Part shown: positions 8,557 through 18,122 of the stretch, piece by piece
How positions within the stretch are numbered: position 1 is the stretch's first letter
Layout: the number at the start of each line of letters is the position of its first letter
Assembly (NCBI RefSeq): GCF_000372965.1
Contig: NZ_KB890024.1
Coordinates: 806,001-870,000 of the forward strand
Source of the DNA: Hoeflea sp. 108
Lineage (GTDB): Bacteria; Pseudomonadota; Alphaproteobacteria; Rhizobiales; Rhizobiaceae
Direction: 5' to 3'
Length of the DNA: 64,000 nucleotides
The notes under the pieces: model-generated
Database searches by the model: none
What the model was told of the DNA's origin: nothing
Seen by the model: the letters and a program-made list of their open reading frames with translations, nothing else
Translations under genes and position numbers: made by a program

Positions 8557-8934
8557 CTACTGGTTTATCAGGTTCAGGATATTCCCGTCGGGATCGGTGA
8601 ACCACGCCACGCGCAGGTCGCCGAAGACGTGCACGTCGCCGTCGAGCTTAGTGTCCGGCATGTCGTAGTGCTCGAAGACGACACCCCTGAGCTTCAGCTC
8701 CTTGACCAACCGGTCGATATCGCCACCCACCGCCCAGGTGACTGCGGTCGCCTTGTTGGTGCCGGCGAATTCGGAGCGGTAGACGTTGACGAGCGAGCTG
8801 CCGCTCTTTAGCACGGCAACTTCCTCGCCCATGGCTTCGACCTCTGACAGCCCAAGCGTGCCGATGTAAAAGTTCCTGGCGCGGCCGAGGTCCCTGACCG
8901 CGATGTTGGCGATGGCGTTGGTGTGTCCAAGCAT
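8557..8934 (-). CDS. VOC family (glyoxalase/bleomycin-resistance-like) protein
   Basis: The start is set at ATG 8934, preceded by AAGGAGGACGAC. Upstream in-frame codons lack such a site. The 125-residue product begins MLGHTNAIANIAVRDLGRARNFY and ends AWFTDPDGNILNLI, the paired beta-alpha-beta-beta-beta signatures of the vicinal oxygen chelate fold. Members bind a metal through His/Glu and act on varied small molecules, so no substrate is given. It is the last of three closely spaced minus-strand genes (DoxX, SRPBCC, VOC), which suggests a small stress or detoxification operon. Confidence 0.85.
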   Translation of the reverse strand: MLGHTNAIANIAVRDLGRARNFYIGTLGLSEVEAMGEEVAVLKSGSSLVNVYRSEFAGTNKATAVTWAVGGDIDRLVKELKLRGVVFEHYDMPDTKLDGDVHVFGDLRVAWFTDPDGNILNLINQ

Positions 8935-9009
8935 GTCGTCCTCCTTCGCAAGGTACTGGATTGCACCGACGGAAACCTCGCCCGCCACAGCGGACGAGGC
9001 AAAAAAAGC

Positions 9010-9546
9010 TCAGCCCCGCTCGGCGGTGGCCTTGAGATTGGCGAGGCCCTTTTCGAAGTCCTTGCCGATCATCTTGTCGAAGTTCATGACCGTCTGCATC
9101 ACCTTGGTCATGAAGGTCGATGGTCCCCGCATGGCCCATTTCACCCGGGACGTCTGTCCCTGGGGCACCATCGTGAATTCGGCCATGTTGTGTGCCTCGA
9201 ACGGCCGGAGGAAGTCGAGCTTGATGGCGATCTTGTTCGGTGCTGCCGCCTCGACGATCTCCATGCGACCTGAGCCGACTTTCTTATTGCCGTTCCATTC
9301 ATAGACCGCGCCGCGGCCGGACTCCGCACCGCTCATCTTGCGCTTGAGGTCGGGGTCGAGTCCTTCCCAGGGCGACCAGTCGCGCCATTTGTGGAAGTCG
9401 TTGATCAGCGCGAAGACCGTTTCCGGAGCGGCGGCGACGTCGATCGTCCGCTGGACGACGAAATTGTTCGGTTTGGTCGCGGCAATTGCCAGAATGGCAA
9501 TGATCGCCAGAACGATGATGCCGACTATGATGGCGAGAATGGTCAT
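9010..9546 (-). CDS. SRPBCC (START-like) domain protein with N-terminal membrane anchor
   Basis: The first 24 residues form one hydrophobic helix (MTILAIIVGIIVLAIIAILA...) and the remaining 150 or so fit the polyketide-cyclase/START-like SRPBCC fold: FVVQRTIDVAAAPETVFALINDFHKWRDWSPW, followed by a beta-rich region. The W-x2-WSPWE segment is typical of this membrane-anchored subfamily. It probably binds a hydrophobic ligand at the membrane face. It sits 19 bases after the DoxX gene and 75 bases before the VOC gene on the same strand, so the three are likely co-transcribed. Confidence 0.85.
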   Translation of the reverse strand: MTILAIIVGIIVLAIIAILAIAATKPNNFVVQRTIDVAAAPETVFALINDFHKWRDWSPWEGLDPDLKRKMSGAESGRGAVYEWNGNKKVGSGRMEIVEAAAPNKIAIKLDFLRPFEAHNMAEFTMVPQGQTSRVKWAMRGPSTFMTKVMQTVMNFDKMIGKDFEKGLANLKATAERG

Positions 9547-9565
9547 GTCAGTTGCCTTCCGTGCC

Positions 9566-9973
9566 TTAGCGGACGAACGGGATCAGAGCGCGAAGCCGCT
9601 CGTTGCGCAAGTAGAGGCCGCCCCAGAGCATTAGGCCGAGATAGACGCCGAACAGCGTGTGCGTGAACAGCGGATTGCCGATGCGCACATGGATGGCGAT
9701 GGCGCCGCCGAGATAGCCGGTAAGAAGGATCGCACCGAGCACGGCGGTGCGCGGCCAGGCATAGAGCACCGTGCAGGCCAGCGTCAGCACTCCCAGCGTG
9801 CGGGCCAGTTCCGGCGGAAAGCCGAGGGCTGCGGTGGTGTCGATCACCACCTGCAGCGGAACGAGCTTGATGACTGCATCGAAGATCAGGAAGGCGATGA
9901 CCAGGCCGCTAAAAACGCGACCGGTCCACAGGGCGGAATTGGAAATGGCGGGAGTTTCGATTGCCGAATGCAT
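9566..9973 (-). CDS. DoxX-like small integral membrane protein
   Basis: The start is set at ATG 9973 (MHSAIETPAIS), with GAGG about 9 bases upstream. A longer in-frame reading would add 53 residues with no membrane or domain character. The 135-residue protein has four hydrophobic segments in the DoxX/DoxD-like arrangement (TGRVFSGLVIAFLIFDAVIKL..., PPELARTLGVLTLACTVLYAWPRTAVLGAIL, GGAIAIHVRIGNPLFTH). The function of this family is uncertain; some members are linked to thiol or oxidative stress. First gene of the DoxX-SRPBCC-VOC set. Confidence 0.82.
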   Translation of the reverse strand: MHSAIETPAISNSALWTGRVFSGLVIAFLIFDAVIKLVPLQVVIDTTAALGFPPELARTLGVLTLACTVLYAWPRTAVLGAILLTGYLGGAIAIHVRIGNPLFTHTLFGVYLGLMLWGGLYLRNERLRALIPFVR

Positions 9974-10175
9974 GATGTGGTGCCTCGTTGGTGTCTGCTG
10001 CAAGGACGCAGCAGCCTGGTCGATCCCGACATGCCCGCCGAAAAAACCTTGTCCCCAACAGAAGGGGCGGCCTGGCTCTTTGCCATAGGCCTTTGCCGAC
10101 TGCCATTTCGGGTAGCTTGGTTCTTCCGCCAAACTGCATTATCTCATGCCCATCACAGTGCAGCAGGTTCTTCAC

Positions 10176-11345
<1,170 letters not shown>

Positions 11346-11375
11346 GTAAGGGGACTCAGCCGGGAGAGGGGCGGA

Positions 11376-11828
11376 CTATCCTCCGCCCACCTTCTCGCCG
11401 AAGGTCGAGAAGAATTGTCCGGCGAGCTTCTTCGAGGTCGAGGTGATGAGCCGGCTGCCGAGCTGGGCGATCTTGCCGCCGACATCGGCCTTGGCCGCAT
11501 ACTTCAGGATGGTCGCTTCGGGTCCGTCCTCGACGAGCGTGACATCGGCGCCGCCCTTGGCGAAGCCTGCGATGCCGCCCTTGCCCTCGCCCTCGATGGT
11601 GTAGGAGTGCGGCGGCTTGAGGTTCTTGAGCGTGACCTCGCCGGCAAAGGTTGCCTTGATCGGCCCTATCTTGAGCACCACCTTGGCGGCCATTTCAGTG
11701 GGCGACGACATCTCTAGGCTCTCGCAGCCGGGAATGCTTTCCTTCAGGATCTCAGGATCGTTCAGCGCCTTCCAGACCACATCGATGGGGGCCGCGATCT
11801 TTTCCTCGCCTTCGATCACCAGAGCCAT
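11376..11828 (-). CDS. CoxG-like SRPBCC protein (carbon monoxide dehydrogenase subunit G family)
   Basis: The start at ATG 11828 follows GGGAGGACGTC. The 150-residue product begins MALVIEGEEKIAAPIDVVWKALNDPEILKESIPGCESLE, the hallmark of CoxG/COG3427 proteins, and ends with a VGGKIAQLGSRLI...AGQFFSTF segment. CoxG proteins recruit or help mature molybdenum hydroxylases such as CO dehydrogenase at the membrane. No coxMSL-type genes are in the window, so this is an isolated paralogue. It converges with the Mrp gene, ending 30 bases from it. Confidence 0.85.
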   Translation of the reverse strand: MALVIEGEEKIAAPIDVVWKALNDPEILKESIPGCESLEMSSPTEMAAKVVLKIGPIKATFAGEVTLKNLKPPHSYTIEGEGKGGIAGFAKGGADVTLVEDGPEATILKYAAKADVGGKIAQLGSRLITSTSKKLAGQFFSTFGEKVGGG

Positions 11829-11979
11829 GACGTCCTCCCGACTGACCTGTTTCCAAAAGGGGTAACGGACGACGCAGGCCTTGTCTATCGCACCGAGGTT
11901 CCGGACACATCTGTCCATACTCTTACCGCTTGTTAAGACCCGCATGGGATGACCGGTCCTGAATACTTGCGAGGGCGAC

Positions 11980-12714
11980 GTGCTCAAGATCATTTTGAAG
12001 GCCAGCGCCATCACGGCCGCTGTCATCGCCGTCAGCCAGGTGGTTTCGTTTGCCGGCCGCTATGTCGCTGGCCAGCCCTTCACCTGGTTCGTGTTCATGA
12101 TGAACTCGCTCCTGCCCATGCTCACCGCCTTTCCGGCCGGCCTCTATGTGTTCTGGCAGAATGCCAAGCTGCGTCGGGCGCTGGACGATCTTTCGGTGCT
12201 CCATGCCAAGCTGGAGACCAAGGCCAATCGCGACCAGATGACCGGGTTCCTCAATCGCGAGGCCTTCTTCGAAAGGTTCAAGCAAGTGCGTCGCAAGACT
12301 GACGAAGGAGCGCTTCTGCTTATCGACGCTGATCACTTCAAGAAGATCAACGACACCTATGGCCACCTTGTCGGCGATGAGGCGCTGAAGCTGATTGCGG
12401 GAGCGATCGACGCCACCACGCGCCAGCCCGATGTCGTCGGCCGCATCGGCGGCGAGGAATTCTGTGTCTTTCTGCCGGCCGTCGGCCGTAGCGAGGCGGC
12501 CGAGATCGCCGAACGGATCAGGCTTGCCGTCGAGCGCCTCGAATTTTTGCCGAATGGCATCAGGCATCCGCTGACCATCAGCGTGGGCATCGCGCTTTCG
12601 ATCGGGCAGCAGCCGACCTCGCAACTGATGCGGCGCGCCGACCGCTGTCTCTACGAGGCGAAGGGCCGCGGCCGTAACACCGTCGTTATCGAAGACGCGC
12701 TGGAGGTTGCGTAA
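11980..12714 (+). CDS. Membrane-anchored GGDEF diguanylate cyclase
   Basis: The product makes cyclic di-GMP from two GTP. It starts with GTG at 11980 after GAGGGCGAC. Two N-terminal membrane segments (about residues 5-27 and 37-58) and a short coiled linker lead into a GGDEF domain. The active-site motif is GGEEF, in the context RIGGEEFCVFLP. An RxxD inhibitory site (RQPD) lies five residues before it, which predicts product feedback inhibition. There is no EAL domain and no recognisable sensor beyond the membrane region. The closing half-site LMRRADRCLYEAKGRGRN is intact, so activity is expected. It is transcribed alone. Confidence 0.92.
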   Translation: MLKIILKASAITAAVIAVSQVVSFAGRYVAGQPFTWFVFMMNSLLPMLTAFPAGLYVFWQNAKLRRALDDLSVLHAKLETKANRDQMTGFLNREAFFERFKQVRRKTDEGALLLIDADHFKKINDTYGHLVGDEALKLIAGAIDATTRQPDVVGRIGGEEFCVFLPAVGRSEAAEIAERIRLAVERLEFLPNGIRHPLTISVGIALSIGQQPTSQLMRRADRCLYEAKGRGRNTVVIEDALEVA

Positions 12715-12734
12715 GCCTGGGGTTCGCCGCCCCC

Positions 12735-13475
12735 TCAGCCCTTGCGGCCGATCGGGATGATCTCTCGCGACGCTTGCGTGAACTCTGCGCCCTGCCAGCT
12801 GCCGAGCCAGCGGTCGACGACAAGGCCCGCAGTGGCGATCATCGCGGCGAGTGGCTCCTGCGCCGGGAAGGCGATGCGCGATTGAGCATGGAACAACCGG
12901 CTGTTTGCCGGGACGCGGTAGAAGGTGTCGTAGGTGACGATGCCTGTCGTCTCATCCTGCACGGCATCGTTCCAGGCTTCCACCGGGCCGTAGACGGGAT
13001 GCTCGACGCTGCGTTGCGAGTCGCCGGGACCCCAGCCCAGCCAGGCCTCTGCCAGCGGATTGCGGGTGTCGAAGATGAAGCGCCCACCGGGCGCGAGATG
13101 GGCCGCGATGGTGTTCAGCGCCGCCTGTTGCTCCTCCGCCGTCAAGAATACCTGGAAGGCGTGACCGGTCAGGATGACCAGGTCGAAGGACTTGCCGAGG
13201 CGAAGCTTGCGGGCGTCGCCCTCGACCCATTCGACCAGGTCGCCGCCGGGTCGTTTGCGGGCGACATCCAGCATGGCCGGCGCCGGATCGGCGCCGGTTA
13301 CTGTGCGGCCGGGCGCAAGCATTGCCGTCAGGGCGCCGGTGCCGCAGCCGAGGTCGAGCACGCTGCGGGCGTCGCCGGTGAACTGCAGGATGAAGTCGAC
13401 ATCGTCGCCGCCTTCGTTCTCGAGGTCGTAGAACTGCACGAGTTCGGGGTCGATGTAGAGACGGTCGTCGATCAA
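12735..13475 (-). CDS. Class I SAM-dependent methyltransferase
   Basis: The 246-residue protein shows the SAM-binding motif I VLDLGCGTGALT, an acidic motif II (VTGADPAPAMLDVAR), and motif IV/V regions (FDLVILTGHAFQVF, LAPGGRFIFDTRNP). The C-terminal beta sheet suggests a small-molecule methyltransferase, but no substrate can be named. The start codon at 13475 is TTG with only a weak upstream site. Its 3' end faces the diguanylate cyclase, 20 bases away. Confidence 0.85.
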   Translation of the reverse strand: MIDDRLYIDPELVQFYDLENEGGDDVDFILQFTGDARSVLDLGCGTGALTAMLAPGRTVTGADPAPAMLDVARKRPGGDLVEWVEGDARKLRLGKSFDLVILTGHAFQVFLTAEEQQAALNTIAAHLAPGGRFIFDTRNPLAEAWLGWGPGDSQRSVEHPVYGPVEAWNDAVQDETTGIVTYDTFYRVPANSRLFHAQSRIAFPAQEPLAAMIATAGLVVDRWLGSWQGAEFTQASREIIPIGRKG

Positions 13476-13510
13476 GGCACTGCTCGCTTTGACATGTGAA
13501 ATTGCGCATC

Positions 13511-13541
13511 GGCCCGAAAAGCAGGTTCGGGGTTTCGGGCC
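13511..13541. repeat. GGCCCGAAA palindrome
   Basis: Nine-base perfect arms, GGCCCGAAA (13511-13519) and TTTCGGGCC (13533-13541), with a 13-base loop. It lies in the gap between the divergent methyltransferase and dehydratase genes and belongs to the CCCGAAA palindrome type found elsewhere in the window. Confidence 0.5.
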
Positions 13542-13711
13542 AGTGACTGGCGGCGCATTCTTATCATCGGGGCGCTGCGATAAAAGCCCCGCAGGCGGCA
13601 GATGCGGGCCGACAGAAGCGGCATTGCGCGATGTTCACGCGCCATGCCGTCGTCGCTCTTGCAGCGGTTTGGTCCTTGCCATAACGATGCAAGTCCGGAT
13701 TTCGGGAGGAA

Positions 13712-15517
13712 TTGATGGCCGGCACTAAGACGACGAAGAAGCTCCGTTCGCAGGAGTGGTTCGACAATCCCGACAATCCCGGCATGACCGCGCTCTATCT
13801 CGAGCGCTACCTGAATTTCGGCCTGACCCGCGAGGAACTGCAGTCGGGCAAGCCACTGATCGGCATCGCCCAGACCGGCTCCGACCTGTCGCCATGCAAT
13901 CGCCACCACATCGAGCTCGCCAAGCGTGTTCGCGACGGCATCGTTGCAGCGGGCGGCGTGCCATTCGAGTTCCCTTGCCACCCGATCCAGGAAACGGGAA
14001 AACGCCCCACCGCTTCGCTCGACCGCAACCTCGCCTATCTCAGCCTGGTCGAAGTGCTCTACGGCTATCCACTTGACGGCGTGGTGCTGACCGTCGGCTG
14101 CGACAAGACCACGCCGGCGCTGCTAATGGCAGCCGCCACTGTGAATATCCCGGCCATCGCGCTGTCAGTGGGGCCTATGCTCAATGGCTGGCACAAGGGC
14201 GAACGCACCGGCTCGGGCACCATCGTGTGGAAGTCGCGCGAAAAGCTGTCGGCCGGCGAGATCGACTACGACCAGTTCATGGACATCGTCGCCTCTTCGG
14301 CACCATCGGTCGGCTATTGCAACACCATGGGCACGGCAACGACGATGAACAGCCTGGCCGAGGCGCTGGGTATGCAGCTACCAGGTTCGGCCGCGATCCC
14401 CGCACCCTATCGCGAGCGCGGCCAGATCTCCTACGACACCGGCAAGCGTATCGTCGACATGGTGCGCGAGGACCTGAAGCCTTCCGACATCATGACGCGC
14501 GAGGCGTTCGAGAATGCCATCGTCGTCAACTCGGCCATCGGCGGATCGACCAATGCGCCCATCCATCTCAACGCCATCGCCCGCCATCTCGGCGTGGTGC
14601 TCGACAATGACGACTGGCAGAAGGTGGGCCACCATGTGCCGCTGCTGGTCAATCTGCAGCCGGCCGGCGAATATCTTGGCGAGGATTACCACCACGCCGG
14701 CGGGGTGCCGGCCGTTGTCGCGGAGCTCATGAAGGCCGGGCTCCTGCCGCACCCGGATGCCATCACTGCCAATGGCCGGACGATGGGCGAGAACTGCGCT
14801 GCGGCCGAGAACATGGACACCAAGGTCATCCGGTCGGTCGCCGACCCGCTGAAGAAGGACGCCGGCTTCATCAATCTGAAGGGCAATCTGTTCGACAGCG
14901 CGATCATGAAGACGAGCGTGATTTCAGGCGAATTCCGCGAACGCTATCTGTCGAATCCTGGGGATCCCGAAGCTTTCGAGGGCACGGCAAAGGTGTTCGA
15001 CGGACCGGAGGATTATCACGCCCGCATCGACGATCCGGCCGAGGCCATCGATGAGAACACTATCCTGTTCATGCGCGGGACCGGTCCTGTCGGCTATCCT
15101 GGTGCTGCCGAGGTAGTGAACATGCAGCCGCCGGCCTACCTGATCAAGCGCGGCATTCATGCACTGCCCTGCATTGGCGACGGCCGCCAGTCCGGCACCT
15201 CGGGTTCACCGTCGATCCTTAACGCTTCGCCGGAAGCCGCTGTCGGCGGCGGGCTGGCGCTGCTGAAATCGGGCGACCGCGTGCGCATCGACCTGAGAAA
15301 AGGGACGGCCGACATCCTCGTCAGCAACGACGAGATCACCCGCCGCCGCGCCGAGTTGCAGGCCAATGGCGGTTATCGTTACCCCGATCACCAGACTCCA
15401 TGGCAGGAGATCCAGCGCGGCATGGTCGACCAGCTGTCTGAAGGCATGGTGCTCAAGCCGGCAGTGAAGTACCAGCGAGTCGCTCAAAGCAAGGGTGTTC
15501 CGCGCGACAATCACTAA
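13712..15517 (+). CDS. IlvD/Edd family sugar-acid dehydratase (L-arabinonate/D-xylonate type)
   Basis: The enzyme is predicted to remove water from an aldonic acid to give a 2-keto-3-deoxy acid. The start has a GGGAGGAATTG site. The three [2Fe-2S] cluster cysteines of the pentonate dehydratase subgroup are present as C61 (SPCNRH), C129 (VGCDKTTP) and C202 (GYCNTMGT). The glycine-rich IGGSTNAPIHLNAIA and RQSGTSGSPSILN segments are intact. Length of 601 residues fits sugar-acid dehydratases such as those for L-arabinonate or D-xylonate and exceeds dihydroxy-acid dehydratase IlvD. No other sugar-acid genes are adjacent, so the true substrate is open. Confidence 0.9.
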   Translation: MMAGTKTTKKLRSQEWFDNPDNPGMTALYLERYLNFGLTREELQSGKPLIGIAQTGSDLSPCNRHHIELAKRVRDGIVAAGGVPFEFPCHPIQETGKRPTASLDRNLAYLSLVEVLYGYPLDGVVLTVGCDKTTPALLMAAATVNIPAIALSVGPMLNGWHKGERTGSGTIVWKSREKLSAGEIDYDQFMDIVASSAPSVGYCNTMGTATTMNSLAEALGMQLPGSAAIPAPYRERGQISYDTGKRIVDMVREDLKPSDIMTREAFENAIVVNSAIGGSTNAPIHLNAIARHLGVVLDNDDWQKVGHHVPLLVNLQPAGEYLGEDYHHAGGVPAVVAELMKAGLLPHPDAITANGRTMGENCAAAENMDTKVIRSVADPLKKDAGFINLKGNLFDSAIMKTSVISGEFRERYLSNPGDPEAFEGTAKVFDGPEDYHARIDDPAEAIDENTILFMRGTGPVGYPGAAEVVNMQPPAYLIKRGIHALPCIGDGRQSGTSGSPSILNASPEAAVGGGLALLKSGDRVRIDLRKGTADILVSNDEITRRRAELQANGGYRYPDHQTPWQEIQRGMVDQLSEGMVLKPAVKYQRVAQSKGVPRDNH

Positions 15518-15603
15518 GCGCGTGGGCTCAAGGCGGCAGAGCGCCAGTATCTGAGCATCGCCGCCCCGCTGCTATGCGGGGCACTGGGGCACAAACACCC
15601 GAG

Positions 15604-15858
15604 CTAATCGCCCGCCGCATTTGTGGCTTTGCCGGAGCAGACCGGCTGGTCCAGAGTTTCTGCGAGGATGCTGTGCCGGTTGATCTCGGCGTGCGCGGCG
15701 TAGTGACCAAGATGCTGCGCAGCAGCGGCGGCCCCAATGCCGAGAGCCAGGGCCGCGGCAAATGCCGCGACCCAACGATGCCAACCGGGCGCCGCTCTCA
15801 GCAAGCGGCGCCGAACTGCCAACACAGCGACGATCAGAGCTCCGAGTGCACAGCACAT
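15604..15858 (-). CDS. Possible small membrane protein (84 aa), uncertain
   Basis: This short frame begins seven bases after the DUF899 gene on the same strand. The product has two hydrophobic stretches (CCALGALIVAVLAV and WVAAFAAALALGIGAAAAA) separated by a basic segment, as expected of a small two-helix membrane protein, and one C-terminal Cys. The start has only a poor ribosome binding site (AGG two bases away), and overlapping frames on both strands are also open. Position supports it being the tail of the ArsR-led set, but it may not be expressed. Confidence 0.4.
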   Translation of the reverse strand: MCCALGALIVAVLAVRRRLLRAAPGWHRWVAAFAAALALGIGAAAAAQHLGHYAAHAEINRHSILAETLDQPVCSGKATNAAGD

Positions 15859-15865
15859 AGCCTGC

Positions 15866-16636
15866 TCAGCCGTGCTTGCCGCAGCCGCAGCCGGCCGGAT
15901 GGTAGCGTCCCGTCATCTCGACCATGCCGCCCTTGCCATACATGTCGTGCGGCCTGACCCAGTCGGCGAGCAGGTGGAACGGCCCGTTCTCGGCGCGGCC
16001 CTTGGGCATCACGTCGAGAAAACCATAGATGCCAAGAAACTGCTCCGCGCCGCGACCGAAGGTCGAATAAGTCTGATAAATCTGGCCGTCGTCGTCCTTG
16101 TAGAAGACGCTGTCGCCGGAGAGATCCTCGATAGGGAAGTCGAGCGGCGCGAAATTGTAGATGGCCTTCTTCGCCGCCAATTGCTCGGGCGTATAGGAGA
16201 CGTTGAAGTCGTAGTTGAAATCGCTGCCGAAGGACGAGACGAAGCGCGCCTTCCAGCCCATGCGCGCCTTGAGCGCCTCGGCTTCGGCAAGCGGCGCACG
16301 GGTGATCGCAACGTAGCTGACGTCGTGGTTCTCGAGGTGGACAAGCACGCTGTCGACGTTGTCGAGCTCGAACGAACAGCCGACGCAGTGGTGCTGCTGA
16401 CCCGGCGCCATCATGAAATGCTTGACGAACAGCTGGCTGCGGCCGTCGAACAGGTCGGATAGCGACAGCCGACCCTCAGGACCGTCGAAATGATACTGTT
16501 TGTCGATCCTGACCCAGGGCAGTTCGCGCCGTTCAGCGCTCAAGTCGTCACGCGCCCTGGTCATTGCCTTTTCCTTGGCGAGCAGCGCCAGACGCGCCGC
16601 AATCCACTCGCCTCGCGATACGATTTCATGCTGCAT
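15866..16636 (-). CDS. DUF899 (thioredoxin-like) family protein
   Basis: The start is set at ATG 16636, which follows GGAGAGTGAC; two earlier in-frame ATGs lack such a site. The 256-residue product has the DUF899 pattern: an N-terminal helical region ending ERRELPWVRIDKQYHFDG, LSDLFDGRSQLFVKHFMM, and GQQHHCVGCSFELDN, followed by NHDVSYVAITRAPL and SSFGSDFNYDFNVSY. The fold is thioredoxin-like with a CVGC pair, and many such proteins are annotated as putative dithiol-disulfide oxidoreductases. A Cys-rich C-terminus (CGCGKHG) is also present. The role is unproven. It is the fourth gene in the ArsR-led minus-strand series. Confidence 0.85.
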   Translation of the reverse strand: MQHEIVSRGEWIAARLALLAKEKAMTRARDDLSAERRELPWVRIDKQYHFDGPEGRLSLSDLFDGRSQLFVKHFMMAPGQQHHCVGCSFELDNVDSVLVHLENHDVSYVAITRAPLAEAEALKARMGWKARFVSSFGSDFNYDFNVSYTPEQLAAKKAIYNFAPLDFPIEDLSGDSVFYKDDDGQIYQTYSTFGRGAEQFLGIYGFLDVMPKGRAENGPFHLLADWVRPHDMYGKGGMVEMTGRYHPAGCGCGKHG

Positions 16637-16721
16637 GTCACTCTCCATCGTTTGGACACAGGTTTCCAATCGGCCGCCGGATGGTGGCCGTCATGCACGG
16701 TTCGAAGTTCGATGCTTGCGG

Positions 16722-17171
16722 CTAAAGGTAAGCGGTCACTGCCGGCGGCCGGTCCCAGGCGTCGTTCTTGCCGTCCTCATAGATGATTGGCACGGCGGCC
16801 AGTTCGTCGGCAGAGATGTCGTCGAGACAAGCGATGTTCACGGCGTAGAAATCGCCGCCCATGATTTCGAAGCTGGCCGAGGCGAAGGGATGGACGCCAC
16901 AGCGGCTGCAGAATCTGTGGCGGATGGCCGACGTGCCGAAGCGATATTCGGTCAGCATCTCGGCACCCGTGACGACTCGGAAGCCGGCGGGGCGGGCAAA
17001 ATTCTTCCAGAACCGCGTCTTGGCGCACCAGGAACAATTGCAGCGGAAGCTCGACGTCCACCAGACGCCGTCAAGCTCGGGCTTCGCGCGTTGACCCTCG
17101 GGCGCCAGATCGAGCTGACATTCGAAATGCACGGCTCCGCAGTGGCAACTGCCGCGATAGGATTTCAGCAT
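16722..17171 (-). CDS. GFA family zinc protein (glutathione-dependent formaldehyde-activating-like)
   Basis: The start at ATG 17171 follows GAGGAGAAACGAAG. The 149-residue protein contains the Zn-binding cysteines of the GFA/CENP-V fold: C9 and C11 (GSCHCGAV), C44, C46 and C49 (CNCSWC), and C88, C91 (FCSRCGVHPF). The prototype (Gfa) was proposed to speed formation of S-hydroxymethylglutathione from formaldehyde and glutathione, but most members are uncharacterised. A second GFA protein is at 46824-47255. It is placed after the AHSA1 gene with a 112-base gap. Confidence 0.88.
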   Translation of the reverse strand: MLKSYRGSCHCGAVHFECQLDLAPEGQRAKPELDGVWWTSSFRCNCSWCAKTRFWKNFARPAGFRVVTGAEMLTEYRFGTSAIRHRFCSRCGVHPFASASFEIMGGDFYAVNIACLDDISADELAAVPIIYEDGKNDAWDRPPAVTAYL

Positions 17172-17283
17172 CTTCGTTTCTCCTCGCATGGCGCGTCGTT
17201 CCGATGATCGACAACGATCATCGGTGACAGCTGTTTCAATCGGACAATCGGTGCGCCGGCGGCTTCAGCCAGCGCGCGAAAGG

Positions 17284-17745
17284 TCAAACCACGGGCCGGC
17301 CGGCGAGCGCATCGGCCAGGCGATCGAGGCATTCGCCCCAGCCACCCAGATGCGAGTCGCGGGTTTCGACGTCGAGGAACGGCTCCTGGCGGAAGGTCAG
17401 TCGCGTACCGTCGCCCTCGGCCTTCAGCGTCACCGTTACCAGGGTCTGCCAATCGGGGTCGTGATCCCAGGCGAAGGTGAAGACGATCCTCTGGTTCTCG
17501 ACGATCTCGCGGAAGGAGCCGGACATGCCGTTGTCGAGATGGCCGTGGATCAGGAGATGATAGCTGCCGCCTTTGCGGAACTCGTGCGTCTCGCAACTCG
17601 ACGTGAAGCCTTTCGGCCCCCACCAGCGGCAGAGATGCTCGGGGCTCGACCACATGCGGAAGACGAGCGCCGGCGGCGCTTCGAAGACGCGTGAGAATTC
17701 GAGGACAAATGACTGGGCGGCGACAGTGTCAGTTCTTGCGGTCAT
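17284..17745 (-). CDS. AHSA1/SRPBCC domain protein
   Basis: The start at ATG 17745 has GGGAGATCCGG upstream and overlaps the ArsR gene by 17 bases. Residues from about 15 form an AHSA1-type START-like fold: FVLEFSRVFEAPPALVFRMWSSPEHLCRWWGPKGF, then a GTRLTFRQ strand and a long C-terminal helix (GGWGECLDRLADALA). This ArsR-AHSA1 pairing is common in bacteria; the AHSA1 partner is thought to bind a small hydrophobic ligand, though this has not been shown for most. The coupling to ArsR implies shared regulation. Confidence 0.88.
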   Translation of the reverse strand: MTARTDTVAAQSFVLEFSRVFEAPPALVFRMWSSPEHLCRWWGPKGFTSSCETHEFRKGGSYHLLIHGHLDNGMSGSFREIVENQRIVFTFAWDHDPDWQTLVTVTLKAEGDGTRLTFRQEPFLDVETRDSHLGGWGECLDRLADALAGRPVV

Positions 17746-18082
17746 CCGGATCTCCCTTGGGCGTCTGCAGTTCCTTGAGATAGTCGGCCATGCGGTCGAA
17801 GCTCTGATCCCAGAAGCGGCGGTAGTGCTCGACCCAGTTGGCAATGTCCTTGAGCGGTCCGGCCTCCAGCCGGCACGGGCGCCACTGCGCCTCGCGACCG
17901 CGGCTGATGAGACCGGCACGCTCCAGCACCTTCAGATGGCGCGAGATCGCAGGCAGGCTCATCTCGAACGGCTCGGCCAGTTCGTTGACCGTCGCCTCGC
18001 CCTGGGCAAGCCGGGCGAGGATGGCTCGCCTTGTGGGGTCGGCGAGGCTGGCGAAAGTGGCGTCGAGGCGATCTTCGGTCAT
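17729..18082 (-). CDS. ArsR/SmtB-family transcriptional regulator
   Basis: The 117-residue winged-helix protein has the ArsR layout: FASLADPTRRAILARLAQGEATVNELAEPFEMSLPAISRHLKVLERAGLI, with the recognition helix around SLPAISRHL. There is no CxC metal-binding motif in the alpha-3 helix, so it is probably not an arsenic or metal sensor and may respond to a ligand or redox state. It leads a minus-strand set of ArsR, AHSA1, GFA and DUF899 genes and has an AT-rich dyad immediately upstream of its ATG, as expected for autorepression. Confidence 0.9.
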   Translation of the reverse strand: MTEDRLDATFASLADPTRRAILARLAQGEATVNELAEPFEMSLPAISRHLKVLERAGLISRGREAQWRPCRLEAGPLKDIANWVEHYRRFWDQSFDRMADYLKELQTPKGDPDDRKN

Positions 18083-18122
18083 TTATTTAGCAAACTTGTT
18101 AATTAACGTAATTGTTAAATAC
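18083..18122 (-). promoter_or_regulatory. AT-rich promoter/operator of the ArsR operon
   Basis: This 40-base stretch is strikingly AT-rich for the region. On the coding (minus) strand it contains TTAACAA twice, separated by about one and a half helical turns, around a TTAATTAA centre, just before the ArsR ATG. The dyad can host an ArsR dimer, and TATTTAAC could serve as a -10 region. Binding is inferred from position and symmetry. Confidence 0.5.
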
